A DNA stretch of 64,000 nt. Source: Cytobacillus suaedae. Lineage in GTDB: Bacteria > Bacillota > Bacilli > Bacillales > Bacillaceae_L. Shown one piece after another: positions 32,681-41,735 of the stretch. The notes under the pieces are model-generated. The model made no database searches. It saw only the letters and a list, made by a program, of their open reading frames with translations, and had not been told where the DNA came from. The stretch lies in assembly GCA_014960805.1 (NCBI GenBank), contig CP063163.1, positions 2,622,001 through 2,686,000 of the forward strand, written 5' to 3'. The position numbers and the translations under genes were made by a program. Every line of letters starts with the position of its first letter. Position 1 is the stretch's first letter.

Positions 32681-34702
32681 TTAAACTAATTCTTTGTCAA
32701 GGAAATCGTAAAAGTCAACCCACTCATCGATTAACTTAGATGTTGGTTTACCAAGGCCGTGACCTGCTTTTGATTCTAACCGAAGAATAACAGTTGTTGA
32801 TGGGTCTGCCAATTCCTTTAGAGTTGCCGTAAATTTTTTCGCATGTGCAGGAACAACTCGATCATCGCTATCTGCCGTTGCTATTAAAATGGCTGGATAC
32901 TTTTCTCCTTCTTTAACATTATGAAGTGGAGAATAAGCATACATGTATGGGAAATCATTCGGATTTTCAGCATTTCCGTACTCAGGAATCCAGTATCGAC
33001 CAATGGTAAACTTATGATAACGTAGCATATCAATAACAGGAACTCGACAGATTACAGCCCCAAATAAATCAGGACGTTGAACCATACAAGCCGCTACCAA
33101 CAGACCACCATTTGAACCTCCCATGATTGAGAGCTTGTTTGCTGAGGTATATTTGTTTTCAATTATCCATTCGCCTGCAGCAATAAAATCATCAAACACA
33201 TTTTGCTTTTTATCGAGCATTCCAGCTTTATGCCAAGCCTCTCCATATTCTGAACCACCACGAAGATTTGCTACTGCATATACTCCACCCTTCTCTAACC
33301 AACGACAAATCGCAGGATTAAACGATGGTGACAAGCTAATATTAAACCCTCCGTATCCATACAAAATGACTGGATTTTGTCCATCTAATTTTAAGCCCTT
33401 TTTATGTGTTAAAAACAATGGAACATTTGTCCCATCTTTGGATTGATAGAAGATTTGAGAAGTTTCATACTCAGAGACCTCAAATGGTAGAACAGATTGG
33501 GCAACTACACTTAATTGATCTGTTTTTAAATCATAGTTGAATACAGTTGTTGGATGTAAAAATGATGTCAATCCAAAGTACATTTCATTCTCTTCTTTAT
33601 TAATGGATAGTTCAGTTAAAGAACCGATAAATGGAACGTCTATTTCCTTTTCAACTGCTCCATTTTTTTGAAAAAGTTGAATGACATGATGTGCATCTTT
33701 TAAGAAGCCAATAATAAATCGATCATTTATAAATTTAATATGGTCTATTACATTCTCTTGCTCTGGAATAATTTCGACCCAGTTCTCTTTCTCCGGCTTT
33801 TCTAAGTCAATCACGATTACACGACCCTTTGATGCCTCCAGGTCAGTTTTAAAGTAAAATTGACTTCCTTCATTAAAGATATAGGAATATTCGGCATCCT
33901 GCTCATCAAGAATTTTGCTAAATTCCTCTTGTGAATTTAGTCTCTTTACATAGAAACGATTCTCTGCTGCTGTACCATAACTCACATGTAAACAAAGGTA
34001 TTCTTTATCATAAGAAAGAATAGTTGAAAACATTAATTCCTTATCCTCGGGTTGCTCATGGATCAGTAAATCCGCTGATTGCTCAGTACCTAGTTTATGA
34101 AAGTATACTTTATGATGATTACTTTCATCTTCTTTACTAACCGTTCCTGGTTCTGGGAATCTACTATAGAAAAAACCCTCTCCACTTGGATGCCAAGTAA
34201 TTGAAGTGAATTTAACCCATTTAATTAGGTCAGATAAATCATTCCCTGTTGATATGTCCCTAACATGAATTTGCTGCCAATCACTTCCGTTAGCGGATGT
34301 GGCATAGGCTACATAACGACCATCACTATCAAATGAGTAATTGGTCATAGCAACCGTACCGTCCTCAGAAAGACCATTTGGATCAATAAGAGTTTTTTCA
34401 ACCTCATTTTCCTTCACCATTAAAACCGCTTGCTTTTGTAACCCATTATTTTTTTGATAAAACAATCTTCCTTTTATCTTTTTAGGAACAAAGTATTTGG
34501 GGAAATTCCAAAGCTCAGTTAATCTCTCTTTATCAGTTGTTCTTGAGCTAGATTGAGAAAAGTATTCTTTACATTCTATTCCCATAGCTCTTTCCCACTC
34601 CGCTGTATCAGCTAAACTTGTATCCTCTAACCAACGATATGGATCAGCAACGCGTGTGCCATGAAAATTTTCTACTATGTCACTCTTTTTTACAGTTATC
34701 AT
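32681..34702 (-). CDS. Prolyl oligopeptidase family serine peptidase (S9A)
   Basis: 673 residues, the length of prolyl endopeptidases. The N-terminal DPYRWLEDTSLADT and a seven-bladed propeller (about 70-420) are followed by the alpha/beta hydrolase domain. The nucleophile elbow is IMGGSNGGLL (Ser530), the Asp lies in IATADSDDRVVPAHAKKF, and the His is in SKAGHGLGKP. No signal peptide, so it is cytoplasmic and should cleave short proline-containing peptides. Single gene with its own terminator, divergent from narK. Confidence 0.9.
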   Translation of the reverse strand: MITVKKSDIVENFHGTRVADPYRWLEDTSLADTAEWERAMGIECKEYFSQSSSRTTDKERLTELWNFPKYFVPKKIKGRLFYQKNNGLQKQAVLMVKENEVEKTLIDPNGLSEDGTVAMTNYSFDSDGRYVAYATSANGSDWQQIHVRDISTGNDLSDLIKWVKFTSITWHPSGEGFFYSRFPEPGTVSKEDESNHHKVYFHKLGTEQSADLLIHEQPEDKELMFSTILSYDKEYLCLHVSYGTAAENRFYVKRLNSQEEFSKILDEQDAEYSYIFNEGSQFYFKTDLEASKGRVIVIDLEKPEKENWVEIIPEQENVIDHIKFINDRFIIGFLKDAHHVIQLFQKNGAVEKEIDVPFIGSLTELSINKEENEMYFGLTSFLHPTTVFNYDLKTDQLSVVAQSVLPFEVSEYETSQIFYQSKDGTNVPLFLTHKKGLKLDGQNPVILYGYGGFNISLSPSFNPAICRWLEKGGVYAVANLRGGSEYGEAWHKAGMLDKKQNVFDDFIAAGEWIIENKYTSANKLSIMGGSNGGLLVAACMVQRPDLFGAVICRVPVIDMLRYHKFTIGRYWIPEYGNAENPNDFPYMYAYSPLHNVKEGEKYPAILIATADSDDRVVPAHAKKFTATLKELADPSTTVILRLESKAGHGLGKPTSKLIDEWVDFYDFLDKELV

Positions 34703-34846
34703 CTACAGTCCTCCAAACAATAAGTATACATAATATTTCGACAAGCGAAATAAGTTTTCCTTCTCAAATTATGTTTTTTCACAACATTTTAGAAATGTTA
34801 CAACTTTATGATAATCAGCAGTGGACAACTATTTTCCATAATTAAT

Positions 34847-34862
34847 TGTGATAAACCTCACA
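34847..34862 (+). promoter_or_regulatory. FNR-binding site upstream of narK
   Basis: A perfect TGTGA-N6-TCACA box. Its centre (34854.5) is 41.5 bp before a start predicted at 34896 by the -10 box TATCAT (34884-34889), exactly the class II activator position. In B. subtilis FNR uses this consensus to activate narK and narGHJI under oxygen limitation, which fits the downstream gene. Confidence 0.8.
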
Positions 34863-34954
34863 TTAGGAATTTGAAATAAAAAGTATCATGAGTGTAGTAA
34901 TAATTCTTTATAAAATAAAAAAACAGAAAGACGAAACAAATTGGAGGAATTAAC

Positions 34955-36241
34955 ATGGCAAGAATATCACAATGGAATCCAGAGGATGAACATTTCTGGA
35001 AAACCGAGGGGAAAAAACACGCAACTAGGAATTTATGGATCTCTGTACCTTCATTGATGCTTGCTTTTATCGTTTGGCAAATTTGGTCAGTAGTTGCAGT
35101 TAGATTAAACGACATCGGATTCGCATTTACTCCTGAACAACTTTTTACACTAGCAGCTATGCCTGGTTTAGTGGGTGCAACACTACGTTTCATATATACA
35201 TTTTCGGTTGGTAAGTTTGGCGGAAGGAACTGGACAGTTTTCTCAACAGGTGTTCTAGTGTTCCCAGCCATCGGTATTGGTTTTGCTGTTCAAAATCCTG
35301 ATACACCTTATTCAATTATGTTACTACTGGCTGCACTTTGTGGTCTTGGTGGAGGAAACTTTTCTTCTTCTTCAGCAAATATCAGCTTCTTCTTCCCTAA
35401 AGCAGCAAAAGGTGCTGCACTAGGTGTTAATGGTGGATTAGGAAATATGGGTGTATCGGTAGTACAATTCGTTACACCACTTATCATTACTGTTGGTACA
35501 TTTGCTTTCATCGGTGGTGAAGGTCAAGTTTTACCTGATGGTTCTCAAATTTGGTTACAAAATGCTGCATTCATCTGGGTAATCCCGATACTATTAATGA
35601 CAGTAATTGCATTTTTCGGAATGGATAACCTTCCAACAGCTAAGCAATCTGTATCAGCACAATTCGTCATTGTAAAGCGTAAACACAACTGGATTATGAC
35701 TTGGCTATATGTAGCAACATTCGGTTCTTTCATTGGTTATGCAGCAGCGTTCCCACTGTTATTAAAATCTCAATACCCTGAACATGTATCATTAGCATTC
35801 TTAGGTGCTTTCCTTGCAGCTTCTTTCCGTCCAATCGGTGGTTGGATCTCTGATAAGCTTGGCGGAGCTCGTGTAACTAACTATGTATTAATTGTAATGG
35901 GCTTAGGTGCATTATCCGTGATTTACTTTAGTAACGCAGGAAGCTTCATTGGGTTTTTAATCTCATTCTTAATCCTATTTATTGCAGCAGGTGTTGGATC
36001 AGGATCTACATTCCAAATGATTCCAATTATCTTCCCAGTAAAAGAAGCTGCACCAGTTCTTGGATTTACTGCAGCAGTAGCTGCTTATGGTTCATTCTTA
36101 ATACCAAAATTATTTGGTTGGTCTACAACAACTTATGGTACACCTATTAACGCACTATATGTCTTTATCGCTTTCTATGCAATATCAATTCTTTTAAACT
36201 GGTATTTCTACTATAGAAAGAATGCAGAAGTTAAATGCTAA
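34955..36241 (+). CDS. narK: Nitrate/nitrite transporter NarK (MFS, NNP family)
   Basis: 428 residues with 12 predicted helices. The NNP signature glycine-rich motifs GLGGGNFSSSSANISFFFP (helix 5) and GVGSGSTFQMIPIIFP (helix 11) are both present, as is the Arg-containing GATLRFIYTF of helix 2 that binds nitrate. It should import nitrate or exchange it for nitrite across the membrane. AGGAGG-type site before the ATG. It is preceded by an FNR box and followed by a terminator, thus an anaerobically induced single gene; narGHJI is not in the window. Confidence 0.9.
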   Translation: MARISQWNPEDEHFWKTEGKKHATRNLWISVPSLMLAFIVWQIWSVVAVRLNDIGFAFTPEQLFTLAAMPGLVGATLRFIYTFSVGKFGGRNWTVFSTGVLVFPAIGIGFAVQNPDTPYSIMLLLAALCGLGGGNFSSSSANISFFFPKAAKGAALGVNGGLGNMGVSVVQFVTPLIITVGTFAFIGGEGQVLPDGSQIWLQNAAFIWVIPILLMTVIAFFGMDNLPTAKQSVSAQFVIVKRKHNWIMTWLYVATFGSFIGYAAAFPLLLKSQYPEHVSLAFLGAFLAASFRPIGGWISDKLGGARVTNYVLIVMGLGALSVIYFSNAGSFIGFLISFLILFIAAGVGSGSTFQMIPIIFPVKEAAPVLGFTAAVAAYGSFLIPKLFGWSTTTYGTPINALYVFIAFYAISILLNWYFYYRKNAEVKC

Positions 36242-36258
36242 TAAGTACTAGCAACCTC

Positions 36259-36289
36259 CCCTACTCCCAGTTATGGTAGTAGGGTTTTT
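36259..36289 (+). terminator. Intrinsic terminator of narK
   Basis: CCCTACT (36259-36265) pairs with AGTAGGG (36278-36284) and is followed by five T. Confidence 0.8.
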
Positions 36290-36409
36290 CTATTTCACTT
36301 TAAAAAGTCAGAAAATTCCTACCCATTTTTCACTTTTTACTATATAATAAAAATTGTTAGTGTTTCGAAATAATTAGTGAAAAATATACTAATAAAAGGA
36401 GAATTCTTT

Positions 36410-38224
36410 ATGCAAAACGTTAAACAAAAGCGTCTAACACGTTCAGATGTTCCTACTGAATTAACTTGGAATTTAGAAGATTTATTTAAAACAACAGAAG
36501 ATTGGGAAGTAGAACTTGAAGCTATTCAAAAAGAACTCCCTTCCGTAACACAATATAAAGGAAAACTATCAGAAGGACCTCAAACCTTACTTGCATGCTT
36601 AACTGCACAAGAAAAACTGTTTGAGAGAATCGTATTAGTTGCTACTTACGCAAACCTACGTATCTCTGAAGATGGTTCAAACCCAGAGAATCAAGGAAAT
36701 GCAGGTAAAGTAGGATCAGTTCTGGCTAGTATTAATGCTTCACTTTCATTTATTGAGTCTGAACTCTTAGCATTACCTGAAGGAACACTAGAAAGATACA
36801 TAGAAGAAGAAGCAGAGCTAGCTACTTTCAAAAAGACATTAAAAGATTTACAAGACAAGAAACCTTATACCCTTTCAGCCGAAACAGAGCAAGTATTAGC
36901 GGCACTTGGTGAAGTACATAGCTCGCCTTATATGATTTATTCCCGTAGTAAGTCATCTGATATGGAGTTCGATTCTTTCGAAGATGAAAACGGTGAAGAA
37001 CTAGCTCTATCTTTCGCTTTATTCGAAGATCGTTATGAATTATCACCAAATACAGAAACTCGTAGGAAAGCATATGAAGGCTTTGTTAAAACATTAAAGC
37101 AGTACAAAAATACGTATGCTGCAACCTATGCAACAGAAGTAAAAAAACAAGTTACTATTTCAAAACTACGTAACTATGAATCTGTTACACATATGCTTTT
37201 ACAACCTCAACAGGTTACATTGGAAATGTATAACAATCAATTAGACGTTATTCAAAACGAACTTGCACCACATATGCGCCGTTTTGCTAAGCTTAAGCAA
37301 AGAGTCTTAGGATTAGACAAAATGCAATTTTGTGACTTAAAAGCACCACTTGATCCAGAATTCAATCCATCTACTACTTATGAGGAAGCTAGTAAAGTAA
37401 TCTTAGAGTCCTTAGAAGTAATGGGTCCAGAATATATGGAAATTATGGAAAAGGCTTTAAAAGACCGTTGGGTAGACTTAGCTGAAAATGTTGGAAAAGC
37501 AACTGGTGCTTTCTGCGCTAGCCCTTATGGATCTCATCCATACATTTTGCTTACATGGACAGATACGATGAGAGGTGCTTTCATCCTAACTCATGAGCTT
37601 GGCCATGCTGGACATTTCTATTTAGCTAATAAAAATCAAAAATTATCAAATACTCGTCCTTCTACTTACTTTGTTGAAGCACCTTCGACAATGAATGAAT
37701 TATTACTAGGACAACACATCTTATCGAAAACAGATGACAAACAGATGAAGCGCTGGATCTTATTACAGTTCCTTGGCACATATTATCATAACTTTGTAAC
37801 TCACCTACTTGAAGGTGAATTCCAACGTCGTGTGTATGCACTAGCTGAAGCTGGTAAGCCACTAACTGCAACATCACTTTGTCAGCAAAAAGCTGAAACT
37901 CTTTCTAATTTCTGGGGAGATTCAGTTGATATCGATGAAGGTGCAAGCTTAACGTGGATGCGTCAACCTCACTATTATATGGGCCTTTACCCATACACGT
38001 ACTCTGCAGGATTAACTGCTTCTACTGCAGTAGCACAACTAATTAAAGAAGAAGGTCAACCAGTCGTTGACCGTTGGTTAGAAGTGTTAAAAGCTGGTGG
38101 AACAATGACACCACTTGAACTGATGAAATATGCAGGTGTGGATATGTCTCAACCTGAGGCAATCAGCAAAGCTGTTGCTTATGTAGGTTCATTAGTGGAT
38201 GAGCTTGAAAAGAGCTTTGAATAA
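36410..38224 (+). CDS. pepF: Oligoendopeptidase F
   Basis: 604 residues. The M3-family zinc site HELGHAGHFY has His395, Glu396 and His399, with a downstream Glu (VEAPSTMNELLLGQ) as third ligand. The N-terminal helical part (LTWNLEDLFKTTEDWE) is typical of PepF. It cleaves peptides of about 7 to 17 residues in the cytoplasm. ATG 36410 lies after AAAAGGAGA; an in-frame start 11 codons earlier precedes that site and is less likely. Monocistronic with terminator. Confidence 0.9.
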   Translation: MQNVKQKRLTRSDVPTELTWNLEDLFKTTEDWEVELEAIQKELPSVTQYKGKLSEGPQTLLACLTAQEKLFERIVLVATYANLRISEDGSNPENQGNAGKVGSVLASINASLSFIESELLALPEGTLERYIEEEAELATFKKTLKDLQDKKPYTLSAETEQVLAALGEVHSSPYMIYSRSKSSDMEFDSFEDENGEELALSFALFEDRYELSPNTETRRKAYEGFVKTLKQYKNTYAATYATEVKKQVTISKLRNYESVTHMLLQPQQVTLEMYNNQLDVIQNELAPHMRRFAKLKQRVLGLDKMQFCDLKAPLDPEFNPSTTYEEASKVILESLEVMGPEYMEIMEKALKDRWVDLAENVGKATGAFCASPYGSHPYILLTWTDTMRGAFILTHELGHAGHFYLANKNQKLSNTRPSTYFVEAPSTMNELLLGQHILSKTDDKQMKRWILLQFLGTYYHNFVTHLLEGEFQRRVYALAEAGKPLTATSLCQQKAETLSNFWGDSVDIDEGASLTWMRQPHYYMGLYPYTYSAGLTASTAVAQLIKEEGQPVVDRWLEVLKAGGTMTPLELMKYAGVDMSQPEAISKAVAYVGSLVDELEKSFE

Positions 38225-38243
38225 TCGTTAGTACTTTTTAGAA

Positions 38244-38276
38244 TCGCTAGGAGACAATTTCCTAGCGGTTTTTTTT
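38244..38276 (+). terminator. Intrinsic terminator of pepF
   Basis: CGCTAGGA (38245-38252) pairs with TCCTAGCG (38260-38267), followed by a long T run. Confidence 0.9.
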
Positions 38277-38339
38277 GTTAGATAATTTGGTTTTGTTTTG
38301 TAAAAGTATCTGTGGTGGTTTATCAGCATATTTTTAGGA

Positions 38340-38640
38340 CTTCTTCTCATTTTTAGGTCGATAAATTGGTTTTTTGACCTATTTTCTGGGCTCCTCCATA
38401 TTTTCAGGTCGATAAATTGGTTTTTTGACCTACTTTTCTGGACTCTTCACATTTTTTGGTCGATAAATCCGTTTTTCGACCTATTTTCTGGGCTCCTCCA
38501 CATTTTTTGGTCGATAAATCAATTTTTCGACCTATTTTCTGGGCTCCTCCACATTTTTTGGTCGATAAATCCGTTTTTCGACCTATTTTCTGGGCTCCTC
38601 CACATTTTTTGGTCGATAAGTCATTTTTTCTAAAAAAATG
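38340..38640. repeat. Tandem array of six 51-bp units
   Basis: GGTCGATAA starts at 38356, 38407, 38458, 38509, 38560 and 38611, exactly 51 bp apart; a degenerate unit precedes. Each unit has a hairpin core (GGTCGA, about 12 nt, TCGACC) followed by TATTTTCTGGGCTCCTCCAC and a T run. Long open frames on both strands repeat every 17 codons and have no ribosome site, so they are taken as a by-product of the period. It lies in the gap between pepF and the HAD gene. Confidence 0.85.
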
Positions 38641-38686
38641 AACCTGTAGCAGTTCAAGCCCAATCACATCCAATAGATGAACTAGA

Positions 38687-38812
38687 CTAAGAATAGCTAA
38701 TAAGCATAAATATAATAATTCCTCCTACTAACAATAAAAGACCACTTACAATAAGAAAGACTCTTAAAACCCAAAAAGGGAATAATCTTTCAATCATACT
38801 ACAAAGATACAT
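38687..38812 (-). CDS. Possible small membrane protein
   Basis: The frame encodes a basic start and one strongly hydrophobic helix (VLRVFLIVSGLLLLVGGIII). Ribosome site evidence is poor (AGGATT close to the ATG at 38812) and the start is uncertain. It could also be non-coding. Confidence 0.3.
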   Translation of the reverse strand: MYLCSMIERLFPFWVLRVFLIVSGLLLLVGGIIIFMLISYS

Positions 38813-38911
38813 AATCCTAAAATAATGAAACCTAATGAGTTCAAAAAAACACCTCACTACGACTGACTCTCTATTTAGGATGGATGTATTATTAAATGAA
38901 AACCAAACCCA

Positions 38912-38945
38912 AAAAAGAAACCAAATCAACTTTGTGATTTGGTTT
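38912..38945 (-). terminator. Intrinsic terminator of the HAD phosphatase gene
   Basis: AAACCAAATCA pairs with TGATTTGGTTT. On the minus strand it is followed by CTTTTTTGGG, immediately after the stop of the gene at 38947. Confidence 0.8.
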
Positions 38946-38946
38946 A

Positions 38947-39684
38947 CTAGTCAAACTGTATCGTGTTCGTTTTAGGATTGATCTGATAGATAACATCTTT
39001 TCTTTCAATCACTATACGAGTTTTTTCTCGTAGGTCATCTTGTTCTGTAATTGCTGTTAATAATTCTTTTGCAGGATTAATCGCAACAGGATTACCTACA
39101 CATTTAAACATCGTTAAATCACCGTTCGTATCACCATAAGCATAACTCTGTGTTAGATCGATATTGTGTTTATCAACCATTGCTTTTATGGTTTTCTCTT
39201 TATTAACAGAATCCCACATTGGTTGCACTTGTCCTGTAAAGAAGCCCTCATCATTTATGTGATAGGTAGAACCACAATAATCTGTTGCAAGATACTTTTC
39301 AGCCATCTTAGATACAAGAAAGTCTGGACTGCCTGAAATAAATATCACTTTGTGGTCATTGTCTAAGTGCCACTTGATTTGTTGTCTGGTGTATTTATAC
39401 ACTCTATCTGCTTTAAGGCGAATTACCTGTTTAGCGATGAATTCAATATCCTCTTTTGATACATCGGTTAAATGCTCAACATAGGTCTTACTTACATCAA
39501 GTAAATATGAATCGTAATTCCCTTGCCTTTTGTCCCAATCTTGAAAAGTATGCTTCACCTTTTCATGCCAAACCGATGGCGAAATAATTTCGTGTTTAAT
39601 TAGTCTTTTAAAATGTTCAATTAATAATGAGTCACGATAAAATGTACCATCGATATCAAAAAATGCTGCTGTATTTTTAGTCAT
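38947..39684 (-). CDS. HAD-IB family hydrolase
   Basis: 245 residues. Motif I AAFFDIDGTFYRDS, motif II VIFISGSPDFLVSKMAEKY, motif III/IV YAYGDTNGDLTMFKCVG. This is the SerB-like subfamily IB of HAD phosphatases with a helical cap, similar to YcsE/SerB2-type proteins of broad or unknown specificity. Cytoplasmic, monocistronic. The substrate could be a phosphorylated serine-like or lipid-head compound; not determined by sequence. Confidence 0.8.
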   Translation of the reverse strand: MTKNTAAFFDIDGTFYRDSLLIEHFKRLIKHEIISPSVWHEKVKHTFQDWDKRQGNYDSYLLDVSKTYVEHLTDVSKEDIEFIAKQVIRLKADRVYKYTRQQIKWHLDNDHKVIFISGSPDFLVSKMAEKYLATDYCGSTYHINDEGFFTGQVQPMWDSVNKEKTIKAMVDKHNIDLTQSYAYGDTNGDLTMFKCVGNPVAINPAKELLTAITEQDDLREKTRIVIERKDVIYQINPKTNTIQFD

Positions 39685-39865
39685 TAAATTCTTCTCTCCC
39701 TAAAGCTAAATCTCTAAACCACATTTTTCGCTCTTTCTATAACAGTACAAAAAGCTTATGTAGTCATTACTATCTTTAAGTATATTCCATACATCATTTT
39801 AAAGAACAACTTTAAGATAGGCAAATACTAACGATTAGAAATAGATATTTTTTAAAATCAAACAG

Positions 39866-40300
39866 CTACTTTGGATCTAATACTGTTTTTTCTACTAAAT
39901 AAACCTCTAATTGTTTTTTTGTTTCAGATGAAAGAGGCGTTGATTTTCTCGTATGTTCATCCATTTGAACAATAACAGTATCCGCCACCGCAGCTAGTTT
40001 TCCATCCTGAAAAAGACCTTGAAATAAGGATATTGAGCTGTTTCCAATTTTTGTAACCGCACTGCCAATCTCTACCGTTCCAGGCCATTGTAGTTCAGAT
40101 AGCAAATCTAGCTTTTGACTCGCTATAACAAATGATGCATTTTCAGCATGCAGTGGCCCCTTCCCATATAGAAGCTCCGTCCTACCTGTTTCCAAAAATG
40201 TTGAAAATAAAGCGTTGTTCACATGCCCCTGTCTATCTGTATCCGCATACCTTATCTTGTCATATGCCTTCAATGGGAAATCTTCATATTTAACTTTCAT
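39866..40300 (-). CDS. Acyl-CoA thioesterase, hot-dog fold
   Basis: 144 residues. The 4HBT signature YADTDRQGHVNNALFSTFLE contains the catalytic Asp region and GHVNN. ETGRTELLYG and VEIGSAVTKIGNSSISLFQ follow in the expected order. It should hydrolyse an acyl-CoA thioester in the cytoplasm, chain length unknown. AGGGGG precedes the ATG. Confidence 0.85.
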   Translation of the reverse strand: MKVKYEDFPLKAYDKIRYADTDRQGHVNNALFSTFLETGRTELLYGKGPLHAENASFVIASQKLDLLSELQWPGTVEIGSAVTKIGNSSISLFQGLFQDGKLAAVADTVIVQMDEHTRKSTPLSSETKKQLEVYLVEKTVLDPK

Positions 40301-40353
40301 TATTATCCCCCTAGATTAAACTTCTACGGTTTTGTTGTTTGTTGTAAACATTC

Positions 40354-40617
40354 TTAATAATAAAGTGTGCTTAATCCAAAAATACCAAATTGCCAGATCG
40401 TTAATCCAATAGCAATAAAAAATAGTGCTTCTCCAATACATAACACAAAATACCTTGATTCATTATCATCCTTCCACCAAAAGAAGGCGTCAATAAACGA
40501 AGGTATAGATAAAAGAACTAAACAGAGTCCTAAAAATAACATCTCTGAAATAATATTAGTTTGCTGAAGATAATAATAGAGCAGAAAATTAATAATAATG
40601 ATAACCACAACAATCAT
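40354..40617 (-). CDS. Three-helix membrane protein
   Basis: 87 residues: helices IVVVIIIINFLLYYYL, LFLGLCLVLLSIPSFIDAFF and FVLCIGEALFFIAIGLTIW, with a charged loop WKDDNESR. No close ribosome site is seen, so the start is uncertain. Function unknown. Confidence 0.45.
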   Translation of the reverse strand: MIVVVIIIINFLLYYYLQQTNIISEMLFLGLCLVLLSIPSFIDAFFWWKDDNESRYFVLCIGEALFFIAIGLTIWQFGIFGLSTLYY

Positions 40618-40685
40618 ATTTATTTTTTGGTGTTTCCTGTTAACAAAATCCGTATGATAATGCTCTTTTTTAATCTTGAATACCT

Positions 40686-40766
40686 TTATGAAAATAACTT
40701 TTTAAAAAATTTCATAGAGTAAAAGAATAAACCAAATAGTAACAGTTTTTCGATGTCAGTGACCAT
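40686..40766 (-). CDS. Micro-protein of 26 aa, membrane-associated
   Basis: An excellent ribosome site (AAAGGAGGA, ideally spaced) precedes ATG 40766. The product is an acidic start (VTDIEK), a hydrophobic core (LLLFGLFFYSM) and a basic end (KFFKKLFS), an amphipathic or short transmembrane peptide. The size invites comparison with sporulation micro-proteins such as SpoVM, but the sequence is different. Confidence 0.5.
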   Translation of the reverse strand: MVTDIEKLLLFGLFFYSMKFFKKLFS

Positions 40767-40932
40767 TTAGTTCCTCCTTTATTGCCTTCTATCCTTTATA
40801 AAATTACTTTGTAAGTATTCAGTACTACTTATTTGATACAAAAATGTATGATTTTACTATTTAAACTAAAAATAAGAGTAATCACCAACCAAAGATACTA
40901 TCTATTATCCTGAAATAGAAAGGAATAATTAC

Positions 40933-41064
40933 ATGGGTTATATGGATCAAGATGCTCAAAATCAAAAAGGCCGGGTAGAAAAAGGAAATCGTTTACATTG
41001 GCTTTATGCGATTATAGTTGCAGCTGTTTTAGTAGTAGTTCTTATGATTATTCAGTTTTCTTAA
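40933..41064 (+). CDS. Small single-helix membrane protein, 43 aa
   Basis: ATG after GAAAGGAA encodes a hydrophilic N-terminus (DQDAQNQKGRVEKGNRLHW) and one helix (LYAIIVAAVLVVVLMIIQFS) at the C-terminus, a tail-anchored layout. Function unknown. Downstream a long-loop hairpin (AGGCAAGAC...GTCTTGCCT, 41088-41150) could terminate the transcript. Confidence 0.6.
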   Translation: MGYMDQDAQNQKGRVEKGNRLHWLYAIIVAAVLVVVLMIIQFS

Positions 41065-41159
41065 AATTGTATCTAAGCATCAGTTTAGGCAAGACAACTA
41101 TAAGCTAAATCAAACTAAAAATTGATACAGCTAAATAGGTCTTGCCTCAAAATGAATCT

Positions 41160-41423
41160 TCACTTTACGTTTAATTTCATAAAAGAAGTAACAAGAGTAG
41201 TTACCAGTCCTATCCCCAAAAGAATACCTCCAGCAACTGAAAAGTTAGTTATATGACTATCTATCATGATATGAAATAGTGCAGTATCCGCTCCACCTTG
41301 TTTCATTAGCCAATTTTCAGCTATTGTTATGCCAAAATAAGTGCTGAAAAACAAAAGTATAAATCCTACAACCGTCAATATAGAGCCTATAGTTATAAAA
41401 CGAATAAGATTATTATTTTTCAT
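41160..41423 (-). CDS. Two-helix membrane protein
   Basis: 87 residues with helices ITIGSILTVVGFILLFFSTYF and FSVAGGILLGIGLVTTLVTSF separated by a loop of about 35 residues (ENWLMKQGGADTALFHIM). ATG 41423 lies 8 nt after GGAGGG; earlier in-frame starts overlap that site. Function unknown. Confidence 0.6.
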   Translation of the reverse strand: MKNNNLIRFITIGSILTVVGFILLFFSTYFGITIAENWLMKQGGADTALFHIMIDSHITNFSVAGGILLGIGLVTTLVTSFMKLNVK

Positions 41424-41636
41424 ATCCATTCCCTCCAAACTCATATCCTTTTATTGTTTTCTCTTTTAAACTTAACATATCTCCCCGATAAATTGGGGGG
41501 AAATTACAATTAATTTAAAGCTGACTTCCCCCGATTTAGTTACTATAAGCCCCCATGAGTATAACAATATTGGAAAACCCTATTTATTAATTTTAGAATA
41601 TATACAATTATCTAAAAATTAATGTATACTATTACT

Positions 41637-41654
41637 ATACTAACCGGTTGGTAT
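41637..41654. promoter_or_regulatory. 18-bp palindromic operator upstream of the GPH symporter
   Basis: Half-sites ATACTAACC and GGTTGGTAT form an inverted repeat with one mismatch around CCGG. Upstream, TATACT at 41624-41629 can serve as -10 box, placing the palindrome over the transcription start. The size and symmetry fit a TetR-family repressor site; no such regulator gene is nearby. Confidence 0.55.
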
Positions 41655-41735
41655 GGAAAACATTGGAATTACCCATCCAACGAAATGACAGCGTTTTCAT
41701 ATTGAGCCAATTCATATCGAGAGGGGTTTAATAAG

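Noticed and set aside
38340-38640. Possible CRISPR array in the 51-bp repeats
   Set aside because: The whole unit repeats, with no unique spacers between conserved repeats, and there are no cas genes. The same holds for 60028-60505.
38404-38673. Open frame encoding 17-residue repeats (DLSTKKCGGAQKIGRKT)
   Set aside because: A 51-bp period automatically keeps a frame open; there is no ribosome site and the opposite strand is open as well.
41088-41150. Regulatory RNA with AGGCAAGAC/GTCTTGCCT ends
   Set aside because: Only a 9-bp stem with a loop of over 35 nt; more simply a weak terminator-like hairpin.
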